From Gammaproteobacteria bacterium HGW-Gammaproteobacteria-14 (GTDB lineage Bacteria; Pseudomonadota; Gammaproteobacteria; Pseudomonadales; Alcanivoracaceae): a DNA stretch of 10,570 nt. Location: positions 1-10,570 of the forward strand of contig PGZG01000052.1 of the NCBI GenBank assembly GCA_002840115.1, written 5' to 3'. Shown piece after piece: positions 1-7,691 of this stretch. Position 1 is the first letter of the stretch, and every line of letters starts with the position of its first letter. The position numbers were made by a program, and so were the translations under genes. Under the pieces are notes generated by a model. That model was not told where the DNA came from, did no database searches, and saw only the letters and a program-made list of their open reading frames with translations.

Positions 1-2082
1 CGCCGATTGATCCGCGAGGGGCGCGATAAGAAAGTACTGCGACTGGCTCGGGACCGCCTGAAAGCTTTGCAACAAGAGGAGCAACAACACGAGCAGGCAC
101 AAACACGCGCCATTGAACTGCTTGATCATCTTCGCGCCCATGCGGCCCGTTCCATTGACGGGCTTTATACTGCTCGGTTCCAGCAGCTTTCTGCCAGCTG
201 GCAAGAAGTACTTGCCGATGCCACCGCAGAGCAACAACAGCTGGCCAGTGAATTATTACAACGTTGCCAGAAAAATATTGACGCACTGCAGGCCGCTGAG
301 GCACAAGCAAAAGCAGAACAGGATGCCCGACAGGAACAGTACGCAGCGGTTCGCACACTGCAGGAAACATTAACCGCGCTGGAACAAGAAGATGTCTGGC
401 AAGCTGCAAGCAGCTTTCAGGCACTGCTCGGCAGCCAGCAACGACGCTGGCAAGCCGCTTCAGAAATTCTCGCCGCCGATGTTGAGCTTGATCAGCGCTA
501 TACCGCTCTGGAAGATCGTTGGCAGCGCTTGATCGAAGGCTGGGCACAACTGGGAGAAGAAACGGCCATCGCCAACAGCTGGCCTACCGATCTGCCAAAA
601 CCGCCTGCGCTGCGACATGTTGACACTGATACCGCAGTCGCAGAAACCGATGGCGACGATGAAAGTCCGGCAACCCACGATGAAAAAAAATCAACTCAGG
701 CTTTTGATCGCCTGCTGGGTACCTTGCATAGCGCCCTGCGTCAACGCCAGCTGAAGTTTGCCAACCGTCTATGGCACCGGGTTGAGTCTGACGCTGAGCA
801 TGCAACACCGGGACAGCGTGCTCGCATGGAAAAACTGAAGCCACAACTTGATGAGCTGCGTGACTGGCATGCCTTTGCCGCAGACCCTAAAAAGCAACAA
901 CTTTGCGAGGCCATGGAAAAACTCAGTGAAACAGAACTGGAGCCTCAGGAAAAAGCCGACTCCATTCAGATTTTACATGACCAGTGGCGCGAATTAATGA
1001 GCGCTGATCAACAGAGCGATCAAGCCCTATGGGAAAGATTCCGGTCAGCGTCTGATGCCGCCTGGGCCCCTTGCCGCGCTCATTTTGCAGAGCTGGACAA
1101 AGAGCGGCAACGTAATCTGGAAAAACGTATTGGCCTCTGCGATCAGTTAGAACAATATCTGAGTAATTTAAACTCAGAGGGTGAACATAACTGGGGTGCC
1201 GTAGCAGAGATCCGGCGTACGGCTCCTCAGGAGTGGAAAAGTTATCAGCCGGTGCGCTTTACCGATGCCCGAGATGCCAGCAAACGCTTTAGTGAGTTAC
1301 TGAAACAAATGGATGAGCTGCTTGATGCTGTCGTCAAACAGCATCAGGAAGCCCTGGAAGCCCTTATTGCCCAAGCAGAAACGCTAGCATCCTCTGAGGA
1401 TACCCGTGCGGCCACCGAGCAATGCAAGAGCCTGCAAAAACAATGGCAAGCCATTGGCTGGGTACCTGCCAACATCCAGAGAAAGCTGTACAAGCGATTC
1501 CGTGGGCTGGCTGATGATATTTTTGCCCGCCGCCATCAGGAGCAACAAGCCCATCATCAGGAATTAGCAGCGCAAACCAGCGCTCTGCGTGAGCAACTCA
1601 ATACCCTTCGTGGCGCATTACAGCAACCAATAACCGAGGAAGGTATTCGTACACTCGGCATCCTGATCGAAGAAACGCTGGCATTACCCTGCCCGCGACG
1701 CGAAGAAAATCTGTATAAACAGCGGGAAAGCCTGATCAGCGCCGCCCGTAGTCGGCGCAAAGCCTGGCCACAATGGCAGCGCTGGGAAAGCATCAGGCAG
1801 CGCATTGAAAGCGCTAGCAGCACCGTCGAAAACCCCGATCAACGTCAGCTTGCTGTCGCTCTGGAAGTGAGTGCAGATCAGGCATCACCGGATGATGCTC
1901 GGGAAGAGCGTATGCAATGGCAGCTACAACAACTTTCTGGCGCCATGAAAAGTAACTCCGCTAACCGCTATGACAGCTGCCTGGCCCTGCTGGAATCCTC
2001 CAGCGTCTTGAATGATGGCATCAGCGACGCCATACGCCAGCGCGTTCTGGCGGTCTGGCACTCTCTGGAGCCCAAAGAATGA
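1..2082 (+). CDS. DUF349 domain-containing protein, 5'-truncated by the window edge
   Basis: The reading frame is open from base 1, which encodes Arg-Arg before a TTG at 7, so the true start lies upstream and the TTG is most likely an internal Leu codon. About 690 residues are visible. The protein is hydrophilic, rich in Gln, Glu, Ala and Leu, and mostly predicted coiled coil, with no membrane segment or signal peptide; it should be cytoplasmic. DUF349-type repeats are recognisable by their W...LWxRF pattern: LHDQWREL followed by LWERFRSASDAAW (about bases 970-1065), and LQKQWQAIGWVP followed by LYKRFRGLADDIF (about 1432-1525). A more diverged copy may lie between them (about 1255-1370). An acidic, low-complexity linker (about 630-700) separates the N-terminal coiled coil from the repeats. 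The molecular function of DUF349 proteins is not established to my knowledge. Its stop overlaps the start of the next gene (ATGA, 2079-2082), implying co-translation. Family assignment is good; function is unknown. Confidence 0.85.
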   Translation, partial: RRLIREGRDKKVLRLARDRLKALQQEEQQHEQAQTRAIELLDHLRAHAARSIDGLYTARFQQLSASWQEVLADATAEQQQLASELLQRCQKNIDALQAAEAQAKAEQDARQEQYAAVRTLQETLTALEQEDVWQAASSFQALLGSQQRRWQAASEILAADVELDQRYTALEDRWQRLIEGWAQLGEETAIANSWPTDLPKPPALRHVDTDTAVAETDGDDESPATHDEKKSTQAFDRLLGTLHSALRQRQLKFANRLWHRVESDAEHATPGQRARMEKLKPQLDELRDWHAFAADPKKQQLCEAMEKLSETELEPQEKADSIQILHDQWRELMSADQQSDQALWERFRSASDAAWAPCRAHFAELDKERQRNLEKRIGLCDQLEQYLSNLNSEGEHNWGAVAEIRRTAPQEWKSYQPVRFTDARDASKRFSELLKQMDELLDAVVKQHQEALEALIAQAETLASSEDTRAATEQCKSLQKQWQAIGWVPANIQRKLYKRFRGLADDIFARRHQEQQAHHQELAAQTSALREQLNTLRGALQQPITEEGIRTLGILIEETLALPCPRREENLYKQRESLISAARSRRKAWPQWQRWESIRQRIESASSTVENPDQRQLAVALEVSADQASPDDAREERMQWQLQQLSGAMKSNSANRYDSCLALLESSSVLNDGISDAIRQRVLAVWHSLEPKE

Positions 2083-2567
2083 GTTTGCTGAAGAAATTTT
2101 TCTCCGGCGCTGACGGCATGCGCCGGGCGCTCGGTGTTTTTGGCCCCTATGTGGGGGCTGGGGTGCGAGTTGATTATATCGCTGAAGATTTCAGCGAGGC
2201 CCGAGTGAGCATGTCACTACGCTGGTATAACACCAACTATGTTGGCACTCATTTTGGTGGCTCGCTGTACAGTATGACGGACCCGTTCTTCATGCTGCTA
2301 CTGATGAACCGCCTTGGCCGTGACTATATTGTCTGGGACAAGGCCGCCTATATCGACTTTATCCGCCCGGGGAAAGGCAAGGTCAGCGCCCATTTTCAAC
2401 TTACTGACGCGATGCTTGATGATGTACGACAACATACGGCCAACGGCGAGAAATACCTGCCGGTTTGGCCCGTGGAAGTGGTCGATGCTCAAGGGGAAAT
2501 TGTTGCTCGCATGGAGAAGACGCTTTATATCCGACGCAAACAAAATCGTCAGCTCCCCTCTGAATAA
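2079..2567 (+). CDS. DUF4442 family hotdog-fold protein (putative acyl-CoA thioesterase-like)
   Basis: This 162-residue protein has the length and pattern of DUF4442 proteins, relatives of the PaaI/YiiD hotdog-fold thioesterases. The key segment is NTNYVGTHFGGS (residues 51-62) followed by a conserved Asp68; in hotdog enzymes the equivalent helix and Gly-rich stretch line the acyl-CoA site. VWDKAAYIDFIRPGKG (85-100) is the central strand-turn also typical of the family. There is no signal peptide, so it should be cytoplasmic. The ATG at 2079 overlaps the upstream TGA as ATGA, and GGAG at 2067-2070 sits 8 bases before it, which settles the start and indicates coupling to the DUF349 gene. Its 3' end is 9 bases from the convergent DUF924 gene, with no visible terminator between them. 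Thioesterase activity is inferred from the fold only; the substrate is unknown. Confidence 0.85.
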   Translation: MSLLKKFFSGADGMRRALGVFGPYVGAGVRVDYIAEDFSEARVSMSLRWYNTNYVGTHFGGSLYSMTDPFFMLLLMNRLGRDYIVWDKAAYIDFIRPGKGKVSAHFQLTDAMLDDVRQHTANGEKYLPVWPVEVVDAQGEIVARMEKTLYIRRKQNRQLPSE

Positions 2568-2576
2568 CCCATTGGC

Positions 2577-3197
2577 TCACTGTCCGTAGCGCTTTCCTGT
2601 TTGCAGATAATCCTGCTCTTCAGGACTGCTTTCCCTTGCCAATGCATCGTTGCGGTGCGGAAAGCGGCCAAAACGCTGAATAATTTCCAGATGTTCCAGA
2701 GCAAACTCGACATTGCTGGCAATATGTTCGGCAATGTCCGCTGGAGCCTGCTGCTGCAACTGCCGAAACTCATCCACGCATCGCTGCTGCAAGGCCTCAT
2801 CCTCTGCATGCATCAACGGCATTAGGAAAAATACCCGGCCGACCCACGGCAACTCCTTGTCCATGCCGCGGGCCAACCCTTCAAGCACCAGAGTGACCGC
2901 TCGATGATCGCCGGAGAACGCCCTGCCATGACCGCGATATACATTGCGAGTAAACTGGTCCAGCAACACAATCAAAGCAAGTCGCGAGGCCGGTTTAGCC
3001 TCCCACTCCACCAGTTCATTGCCAATCGCAGCTTCGACCAAAGCACCAAAGCGTTCCCGAATACCTTCGTCAACAGCTCTGTCCGCACGAAACCAGAGGC
3101 TGCCAAGATTGGCAGAGGGCCAGCCACGCTGTAGCCCATTATCGAACCAGAAATCCAGTACCGGCTGCCATAATGATGGCCATTGCAGATCACTCAT
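2577..3197 (-). CDS. DUF924 family protein
   Basis: This 206-residue, largely helical protein has the DUF924 hallmarks in order: FWF near the N-terminus (16-18), WFRAD (35-39), an LALIVLLDQFTRNVYRG block (73-89), a PLMHAED-like block in the middle, and GRFPHRN near the C-terminus (177-183). Most relatives have DQFPRN and PLEHSED at the second and third motifs, so this copy carries small substitutions there (Thr for Pro, Met for Glu, Ala for Ser). The family has a TPR-like all-helical fold and no proven biochemical role that I know of. No signal peptide or membrane segment is seen, so it is likely cytoplasmic. The start codon overlaps the tesA stop as ATGA (3194-3197), and a purine-rich GGAGAG lies shortly upstream inside tesA, so it is probably the second gene of a tesA-DUF924 operon. 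Identification is firm; function is unknown. Confidence 0.9.
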   Translation of the reverse strand: MSDLQWPSLWQPVLDFWFDNGLQRGWPSANLGSLWFRADRAVDEGIRERFGALVEAAIGNELVEWEAKPASRLALIVLLDQFTRNVYRGHGRAFSGDHRAVTLVLEGLARGMDKELPWVGRVFFLMPLMHAEDEALQQRCVDEFRQLQQQAPADIAEHIASNVEFALEHLEIIQRFGRFPHRNDALARESSPEEQDYLQTGKRYGQ

Positions 3198-3832
3198 TGA
3201 CCCATCTCTCCATCAGCAATATCTGAACAATAGGGCGCTAATGCCGCGTCCAGAAATGGTCGTGCATTATCCAGCAGGCGACCTTGCGCCTGAGCATTGG
3301 GATGAATGCCGTCATCCAGCATCATGCCATCAACCGCACCAACCCCTTCGAGAAAGAACGGCAGTAATGGCACATTCTCACTGGCGGCGACATCAATAAA
3401 GGCCTGGGTGAAAAGCCGCACATAGGCTTCACCATAGTTCGGAGGAAGATACATGCCGAATAACAGCGGTGTAGCGCCAGCCTGCTTGCTCAGCTGCACC
3501 ATGCGTTCAAGATTGCGCGCCATTACCTGTGGCGAAAGCCCGCGCAATCCATCATTACCGCCCAGCTCGATCACCACAATATCCGGCTGTACTTCCCGCA
3601 GTAATGTGGGCAAACGGGCTGCGCCTCCAGCACTGGTCTCGCCACTCACTGACGCATTGCTCACACGCAAATTCTCACACTGGGCTTGATATTCGTTTTC
3701 AAACAAGGCAACCCAGCCCTGCTCCTTGTCAATGCCGTACGCGGCACTGATACTGTCACCGACAATTAACACGGTGGCTGCGCCGCAGGTGCCCGCCCAC
3801 CACAAACCGATGGCAACCAGAAGATTTCGCAT
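3194..3832 (-). CDS. tesA: TesA-like periplasmic arylesterase / thioesterase I / lysophospholipase (SGNH/GDSL hydrolase)
   Basis: This 212-residue SGNH hydrolase matches E. coli TesA in length and layout. Residues 1-19 (MRNLLVAIGLWWAGTCGAA) form a Sec signal peptide with likely signal peptidase I cleavage near Ala18/Ala19, placing the enzyme in the periplasm. The family blocks are all present: GDSIS (25-29) with nucleophile Ser27; NASVSGETSAGG with oxyanion-hole Gly64; GGND (91-94) with Asn93; and DGIHPN (174-179) with catalytic Asp174 and His177. The expected activity is hydrolysis of acyl-CoA or other thioesters, aryl esters and lysophospholipids. The frame stays open upstream to 4045, but that stretch lies over ybbA. 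The ATG at 3830-3832 is preceded by a strong GAGGAG (3839-3844, 6 bases away) and gives the signal peptide, so it is the start. The gene is divergent from ybbA with overlapping start codons, and overlaps the DUF924 gene by ATGA. Confidence 0.93.
   Translation of the reverse strand: MRNLLVAIGLWWAGTCGAATVLIVGDSISAAYGIDKEQGWVALFENEYQAQCENLRVSNASVSGETSAGGAARLPTLLREVQPDIVVIELGGNDGLRGLSPQVMARNLERMVQLSKQAGATPLLFGMYLPPNYGEAYVRLFTQAFIDVAASENVPLLPFFLEGVGAVDGMMLDDGIHPNAQAQGRLLDNARPFLDAALAPYCSDIADGEMGQ
3819..3823 (+). promoter_or_regulatory. Weak ribosome binding site of ybbA inside tesA
   Basis: AGAAG is 7 bases before the ybbA ATG and lies within codons 4-5 of tesA. It is one mismatch from AGGAG. It favours the 3831 start over the longer in-frame starts at 3726-3810, which have none. 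Confidence 0.45.
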
Positions 3833-3833
3833 G
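3830..3833. other. Overlapping divergent start codons of tesA and ybbA (CATG)
   Basis: The plus-strand ATG of ybbA occupies 3831-3833 and the minus-strand ATG of tesA occupies 3830-3832, so two bases serve both initiation codons; the local sequence is the palindrome GCATGC. There is no intergenic space, and the two 5' ends must be transcribed antisense to each other. Both starts are supported independently by motifs in the proteins. Confidence 0.8.
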
Positions 3834-4505
3834 CAGGACTCCTCAATTCTTAATGCTCGAACCGTAGCCAAGACTGTCCCGGGCCCGGAAGGTTCTTTGA
3901 CATTGCTGGACGATATCACGCTCCACGTGAATGCTGGCGAAAGCGTCGCCATTACCGGCCCTTCCGGCAGTGGCAAGTCTACCCTGCTTGGCCTGCTGGC
4001 GGGACTTGATGTGCCCAGTCGTGGTGAAATCCGGCTGGGAGGCACAGCCTTTAGCAGCCTCGACGAGGATGCCCGTGCTGCTCGCCGTGGCGAGCTGTGT
4101 GGCTTTGTCTTTCAGTCATTCCATCTGGTTCAGGACCTGACTGCGCTGGAAAACGTCATGCTACCCCTGGAGCTGCAGGGCAAGCCTGATGCCGAATCAG
4201 AAGCACGGCGCTGGTTAACTCAGGTGGGTCTCGGCGAGCGCCTTGGCCACTTTCCAACCCAGCTATCCGGCGGCGAACAACAGCGTGTTGCATTGGCTCG
4301 GGCCTTTGTTGTCCAGCCGAAGGTGTTATTCGCCGATGAACCCACCGGCAGTCTGGACCATGCCAACGGTGAACGCATTGCCGCCCTGCTGTTTGAAATG
4401 AACCAGGCCGCGGGCACAGCCTTGGTGTTGGTTACCCATGATCCTGCCCTGGCACAGCGCTGTGATCGGCAGTTACGACTGGAGGCGGGTCGACTGCATG
4501 ACTGA
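3831..4505 (+). CDS. ybbA: YbbA-like ABC transporter ATP-binding protein (LolD/MacB-type)
   Basis: This 224-residue ATPase subunit is complete: Walker A GPSGSGKST (43-51), Q-loop FVFQSF (Gln95), signature LSGGEQQR (145-152), Walker B VLFADE (165-170) with catalytic Glu170, D-loop SLD (174-176) and H-loop His203. It belongs to the LolD/MacB/FtsE-like group whose ATPases drive mechanical movement of FtsX-type permeases rather than a classical substrate channel. The partner is ybbP immediately downstream, which overlaps it by 8 bases. Longer starts exist at 3726, 3732 and 3810, but they would extend across the tesA signal-peptide region and lack a ribosome binding site. The ATG at 3831 has a weak AGAAG (3819-3823) 7 bases upstream and gives the usual YbbA length. 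Its start codon shares two bases with that of tesA on the other strand. The protein should sit on the cytoplasmic face of the inner membrane. Confidence 0.95.
   Translation: MQDSSILNARTVAKTVPGPEGSLTLLDDITLHVNAGESVAITGPSGSGKSTLLGLLAGLDVPSRGEIRLGGTAFSSLDEDARAARRGELCGFVFQSFHLVQDLTALENVMLPLELQGKPDAESEARRWLTQVGLGERLGHFPTQLSGGEQQRVALARAFVVQPKVLFADEPTGSLDHANGERIAALLFEMNQAAGTALVLVTHDPALAQRCDRQLRLEAGRLHD
3839..3844 (-). promoter_or_regulatory. Ribosome binding site of tesA inside ybbA
   Basis: GAGGAG on the minus strand is 6 bases before the tesA ATG. It falls within codons 3-5 of ybbA and fixes the tesA start at the signal peptide. Confidence 0.75.
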
Positions 4506-6930
4506 CTGGATGCGCATTATCACCCGCCCATGGCGTGACAGCGTCTTTCGGGTGCTGGCTCTCGCCCTGTTTGTGGCATCACTGGCCTTGACCACTGTGG
4601 TGCTGCTACGCGCCGAACTGGATGCACGCTTTGCCGCCCGTGGCGCCGAAATGCTTGGTGGTGATCTGGTGCTGGACAGCACGCAGCCGCCAAGTGAAAC
4701 CCAGCAGAAAATCATTGAACGCCACCCGAACACAGCGCTAATCAAATTTCAAAGCGTCGTGATTCATAACGACGCCCTATTGTTAGTCAGCGCCAAAGCC
4801 GTCGACGAACACTGGCCCTTGATGGGAACCATTGAGCTTAGTGATGAACGCTTCGGCGGCAATTTTCGCAGCCTGAGTCATGGCCCGGAACAAGGTGAGG
4901 CCTGGGTTGCCGACCAGCTGCTTGACCGCCTTAATCTTGCAGTGGGTGACCGTCTCCAGCTCGGTCAACTGGAGCTGACAATCAGTGCCATGATTCGCCG
5001 GGAACCGGATCAAAGCGGCGGTTTTTACAGCATGAACCCGCGTCTGCTAATGAATCAGGCGGACCTGGACGCCACCGGAATTATCGGCCCCGGATCACGG
5101 ATTCACTACGATGTGGCCATGCTCAGCGATAACCCGGAAGCGCTGAAAGCAGAATTTATACCAACCCTCAGACCCGAACAGCGCCTCGACGACGTTCAGG
5201 CGACGTTGGACCGGTCCATGGGTCCGTTAAAGCAGCTGACACTCTGGGTCAGTCTCGGCGTTATGCTTATTACCCTGCTGTGTGGTGCAGCCATTTACTT
5301 GACCACCGGTTTGCGAGTCACACGACGGGCCACCATGGCCGCCCTGCTGCGCACCTTCGGTGCTTCCCGACGAGTTATTCTGCAACGTTTGTTAGGTCAT
5401 GAACTGATTGCCACTCTGCCGTTGGTGATTGCCGGCGTGGCTCTCGGCGCGGCCGCGACTCACATCACCCGTCAAGCGCTGAGCTGGGATGGGCCTATGG
5501 CCGCAGGCCTGATTGAATGGTTGATGGTGATGTTCGCACCACTGGCTCTATTTGCCGCTTTTGCCTTGCCGCGACTCACCTCACTGGTGCAGGTCCCCGC
5601 CATGCAGGTGCTTAACCAGCAGAGCGGCCAAAGCCTGAGGCGTGGCGGCATTGAACTCAGTGCCGCATTGCTGGGGCCAATGATTATTGCGGCAATGCTT
5701 ACCGGCTCATTGCAGGACCTCGGGGTTATGCTGCTACTGCTGGCTGGTTTTGGCGTGCTGTTACCCGTATTGCTTTGGCCACTACTGTTGTTACTTGATC
5801 GCCGTAGTCGCCAATGGCCAGTTAGCCAGCGTCTCGCTATTCGCCGACTCAGCCGACGACGCGCCACTACACTACCGTTAATGGCAGCATTGACGCTGGC
5901 CATGGCGATTCTCGCTCTGGCAGGCCAAAGCGGCACCGGTTTGCTCAGTGAGTGGCAGCGTAAATTACCCGCCGAAGCACCCAATCACTTTATTCTCAAT
6001 TTATTTGAAGAAGATCAAGCCGTATTGGCGCAATGGCAACAACAACATAATGCGCGGGCCGAACCGTTATATCCCATCGTACGCGGACGCCTGACGCTAA
6101 TTAACGGGGTTCCGGTTCAGGAGGCGGTAACCAAGGAAAATGACCGTGCCGAAAGAGCGCTTAACCGGGATCTGGCATTGACTGAAGAAAGCCATTTACC
6201 GGAAAGCAATCGCGTTCGGGATGGCACATGGCATGGCAATCGTGCCAATGAAGTTTCCGTAGAAGCCGAGCTTGCTGACAGCATGGGACTGCAGTTGGGC
6301 GACTCGCTTACTTTCGTTGGCAGCCGCAGCGAAATGACCGCCACGGTCTCCAGTATTCGGGAAGTGGACTGGGACAGCTTTGCACCTAATTTCTATTTTA
6401 TGTTTTCACCCGGCGCGTTTAATGATCAGGATGCCACGTGGCTCACCAGTTTCTGGTTGCCCGAGGGTGATGGCCGACGGGTTGCCGAGCTAATGAGCAT
6501 GTTGCCCCACATTACTCTGCTGGATGTAAATGCCATTCTTGAGCGCGCCCAAGTTATTGTCGCTCAGGCCAGCCAGGCAACCGCGTTGCTGGCGGCATTG
6601 TTGGTGGCTGCGGCGCTATTGGTATTGGTGGCGGCATTGCTATCCACCGCTGATCAGCGACGAGCAGATCAATCCTTGCTACGTGCACTGGGGGCGCGTC
6701 AATCATTACTGAGAAAGGTGAATTGGCTTGAGTTTCTGGCCCTGGGTCTCAGTGCCGCATTCGGAGCAACACTGATAGTACTGGCAGCCATCGTGCCCCT
6801 GGGCGTTATGTTGTTTAGCGGCTCACTGCCCTGGTCCTGGTGGCAGCTTCTGCCTGTGGTGATGGGCTGCGCTATTGCGGGCATTGGCACTCTGGTCGGT
6901 AGAAAAGTCGCCACCGGCGCACCGGCCTAA
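4498..6930 (+). CDS. ybbP: YbbP-like ABC transporter permease (two FtsX domains)
   Basis: This protein of about 810 residues has roughly ten membrane segments. TM1 lies at about 18-37, followed by a first periplasmic MacB-PCD-like domain (about 38-245). An FtsX domain with three segments follows (about 247-269, 302-324, 340-361). A central pair of segments (about 385-434) precedes another near 462-480. A second periplasmic domain (about 481-688) leads to the C-terminal FtsX domain (about 689-717, 745-772, 781-801). This is the duplicated layout of E. coli YbbP (similar length), with both halves of the permease in one chain working with a YbbA dimer. The ATG at 4498 is preferred: it overlaps the ybbA stop by 8 bases and has GGAGG at 4481-4485. 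The frame is open back to 4438, but that is inside ybbA. Predicted role: extraction or movement of hydrophobic molecules at the inner membrane, functionally tied to TesA. The substrate is not proven by sequence. Confidence 0.92.
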   Translation: MTDWMRIITRPWRDSVFRVLALALFVASLALTTVVLLRAELDARFAARGAEMLGGDLVLDSTQPPSETQQKIIERHPNTALIKFQSVVIHNDALLLVSAKAVDEHWPLMGTIELSDERFGGNFRSLSHGPEQGEAWVADQLLDRLNLAVGDRLQLGQLELTISAMIRREPDQSGGFYSMNPRLLMNQADLDATGIIGPGSRIHYDVAMLSDNPEALKAEFIPTLRPEQRLDDVQATLDRSMGPLKQLTLWVSLGVMLITLLCGAAIYLTTGLRVTRRATMAALLRTFGASRRVILQRLLGHELIATLPLVIAGVALGAAATHITRQALSWDGPMAAGLIEWLMVMFAPLALFAAFALPRLTSLVQVPAMQVLNQQSGQSLRRGGIELSAALLGPMIIAAMLTGSLQDLGVMLLLLAGFGVLLPVLLWPLLLLLDRRSRQWPVSQRLAIRRLSRRRATTLPLMAALTLAMAILALAGQSGTGLLSEWQRKLPAEAPNHFILNLFEEDQAVLAQWQQQHNARAEPLYPIVRGRLTLINGVPVQEAVTKENDRAERALNRDLALTEESHLPESNRVRDGTWHGNRANEVSVEAELADSMGLQLGDSLTFVGSRSEMTATVSSIREVDWDSFAPNFYFMFSPGAFNDQDATWLTSFWLPEGDGRRVAELMSMLPHITLLDVNAILERAQVIVAQASQATALLAALLVAAALLVLVAALLSTADQRRADQSLLRALGARQSLLRKVNWLEFLALGLSAAFGATLIVLAAIVPLGVMLFSGSLPWSWWQLLPVVMGCAIAGIGTLVGRKVATGAPA

Positions 6931-6956
6931 TGCAACGCTTTTATTCCATAAAGCAA

Positions 6957-7667
6957 TCAGGCGGTTTTGCTTTTGATATTGACCCTGTGCTGAACAATGA
7001 TATATCCAGCGCCAAGCACTACGCAGGCAGCCGCCGCCACCCCCAGTGCTCCCATTCCCATCTCTTTCACCAATAAAGCGCCGCCGATACCACCTGCAAA
7101 AAAAGAAAACAGTAGCGTCAGCAACAACCATAGCTTCCAGATTCTGATATAGCGCTGGCGCAAACGCTGCCCAATCAAAACCCCTATATCAGTGACGATG
7201 CCCGTAACATGTGTTGTCCGCAATTCGAGGCCGCGATAGCTGCTGGCCATGGCATTTTGCAACCCGCAGGCCAGCGCTGCCAACGGCACAGCAAGCGTCA
7301 CGTCATTTAATGCCATCACCGTGGCCAACGAAAGAATCGCACCTTGCAGTATCAAAACACCGCCATAGCGTTTGCCTGCACGTAATGTGGCAGAGCCAAT
7401 CAGCAACCCGGAGAGCATAGCGCCAAACAGAAAACCGGCCAGGATGCCGGCAACCAACATCAGATCTGCGAGGTCAGCCACAGCAATGTCAATACTCAAG
7501 CGCGATACCGGGCCACTCATATGACTCACCGGCACCGCAAAAAAACTGAGCATTACCACATTAACGTAGCCGGCAATGGCGGACAGCAAACCGCCCGCCA
7601 GAAACACCCATCGTTTGGCGGAATGCCGGGCAATACCTTTACCACTAAGGCCATCGGTTAATGACAC
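6957..7667 (-). CDS. YoaK/DUF1275 family integral membrane protein
   Basis: This protein of about 236 residues has about six membrane segments (roughly 21-43, 68-92, 102-120, 124-142, 176-200, 205-226), as usual for DUF1275 (YoaK) proteins. The family marker occurs twice: SHMSGPVSRLSI (48-59) and THVTGIVTDIGV (152-163), the second preceded by GLQNAM (135-140). This suggests an internal two-fold repeat of a three-helix unit. Its function is unknown; a transporter role is often assumed from the topology. Two starts compete. TTG at 7686-7688 lies directly after the USP stop and has no ribosome binding site. GTG at 7665-7667 has GAGG (7673-7676) 5 bases upstream, and I chose it. It is the last gene of a likely operon with the SulP and USP genes and converges on ybbP, with 26 bases between the stop codons and no strong terminator. 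Confidence 0.87.
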   Translation of the reverse strand: MSLTDGLSGKGIARHSAKRWVFLAGGLLSAIAGYVNVVMLSFFAVPVSHMSGPVSRLSIDIAVADLADLMLVAGILAGFLFGAMLSGLLIGSATLRAGKRYGGVLILQGAILSLATVMALNDVTLAVPLAALACGLQNAMASSYRGLELRTTHVTGIVTDIGVLIGQRLRQRYIRIWKLWLLLTLLFSFFAGGIGGALLVKEMGMGALGVAAAACVVLGAGYIIVQHRVNIKSKTA

Positions 7668-7672
7668 AAGCG

Positions 7673-7676
7673 CCTC
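7673..7676 (-). promoter_or_regulatory. Ribosome binding site deciding the DUF1275 start
   Basis: GAGG on the minus strand is 5 bases before the GTG at 7665-7667. The alternative TTG at 7686-7688 has no such site, so the GTG start is preferred. Confidence 0.5.
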
Positions 7677-7691
7677 AAACGCGAACAAGGA

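Noticed and set aside
683..690. Run of eight A in the DUF349 gene as a slippage site
   Set aside because: It encodes Glu-Lys-Lys in an acidic linker with ordinary codons; no downstream alternate frame of useful length follows.
460..844. Minus-strand open frames inside the DUF349 gene, and similar open frames opposite ybbP and the SulP gene
   Set aside because: They show no recognisable domain or ribosome binding site and lie wholly inside genes with clear family motifs.
3726..3830. Longer ybbA start codons
   Set aside because: They add sequence antisense to the tesA signal peptide and catalytic Ser region, have no ribosome binding site, and make the protein longer than typical YbbA.
3879..3888. 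Perfect palindrome CCGGGCCCGG near the start of ybbA
   Set aside because: It encodes the Val-Pro-Gly-Pro-Glu stretch with GC-rich codons; no conserved role is evident, and 10-base GC palindromes arise readily by chance.
3833..4045. N-terminal extension of the tesA frame over ybbA
   Set aside because: It is Ser/Pro/Arg-rich antisense of the ybbA Walker A region, and would bury the TesA signal peptide; the 3832 start has a strong ribosome binding site.
6901..6919. Small CGCC/GGCG hairpin followed by a short T run on the minus strand, possible terminator of the DUF1275 operon
   Set aside because: The stem is four base pairs and the T run has only four consecutive bases; it also lies in the ybbP coding sequence. 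Not strong enough to list.
6937..6954. GCTTT/AAAGC hairpin between the ybbP and DUF1275 stop codons
   Set aside because: It has only five base pairs, four of them weak in context, with an 8-base loop; too weak to call a terminator.
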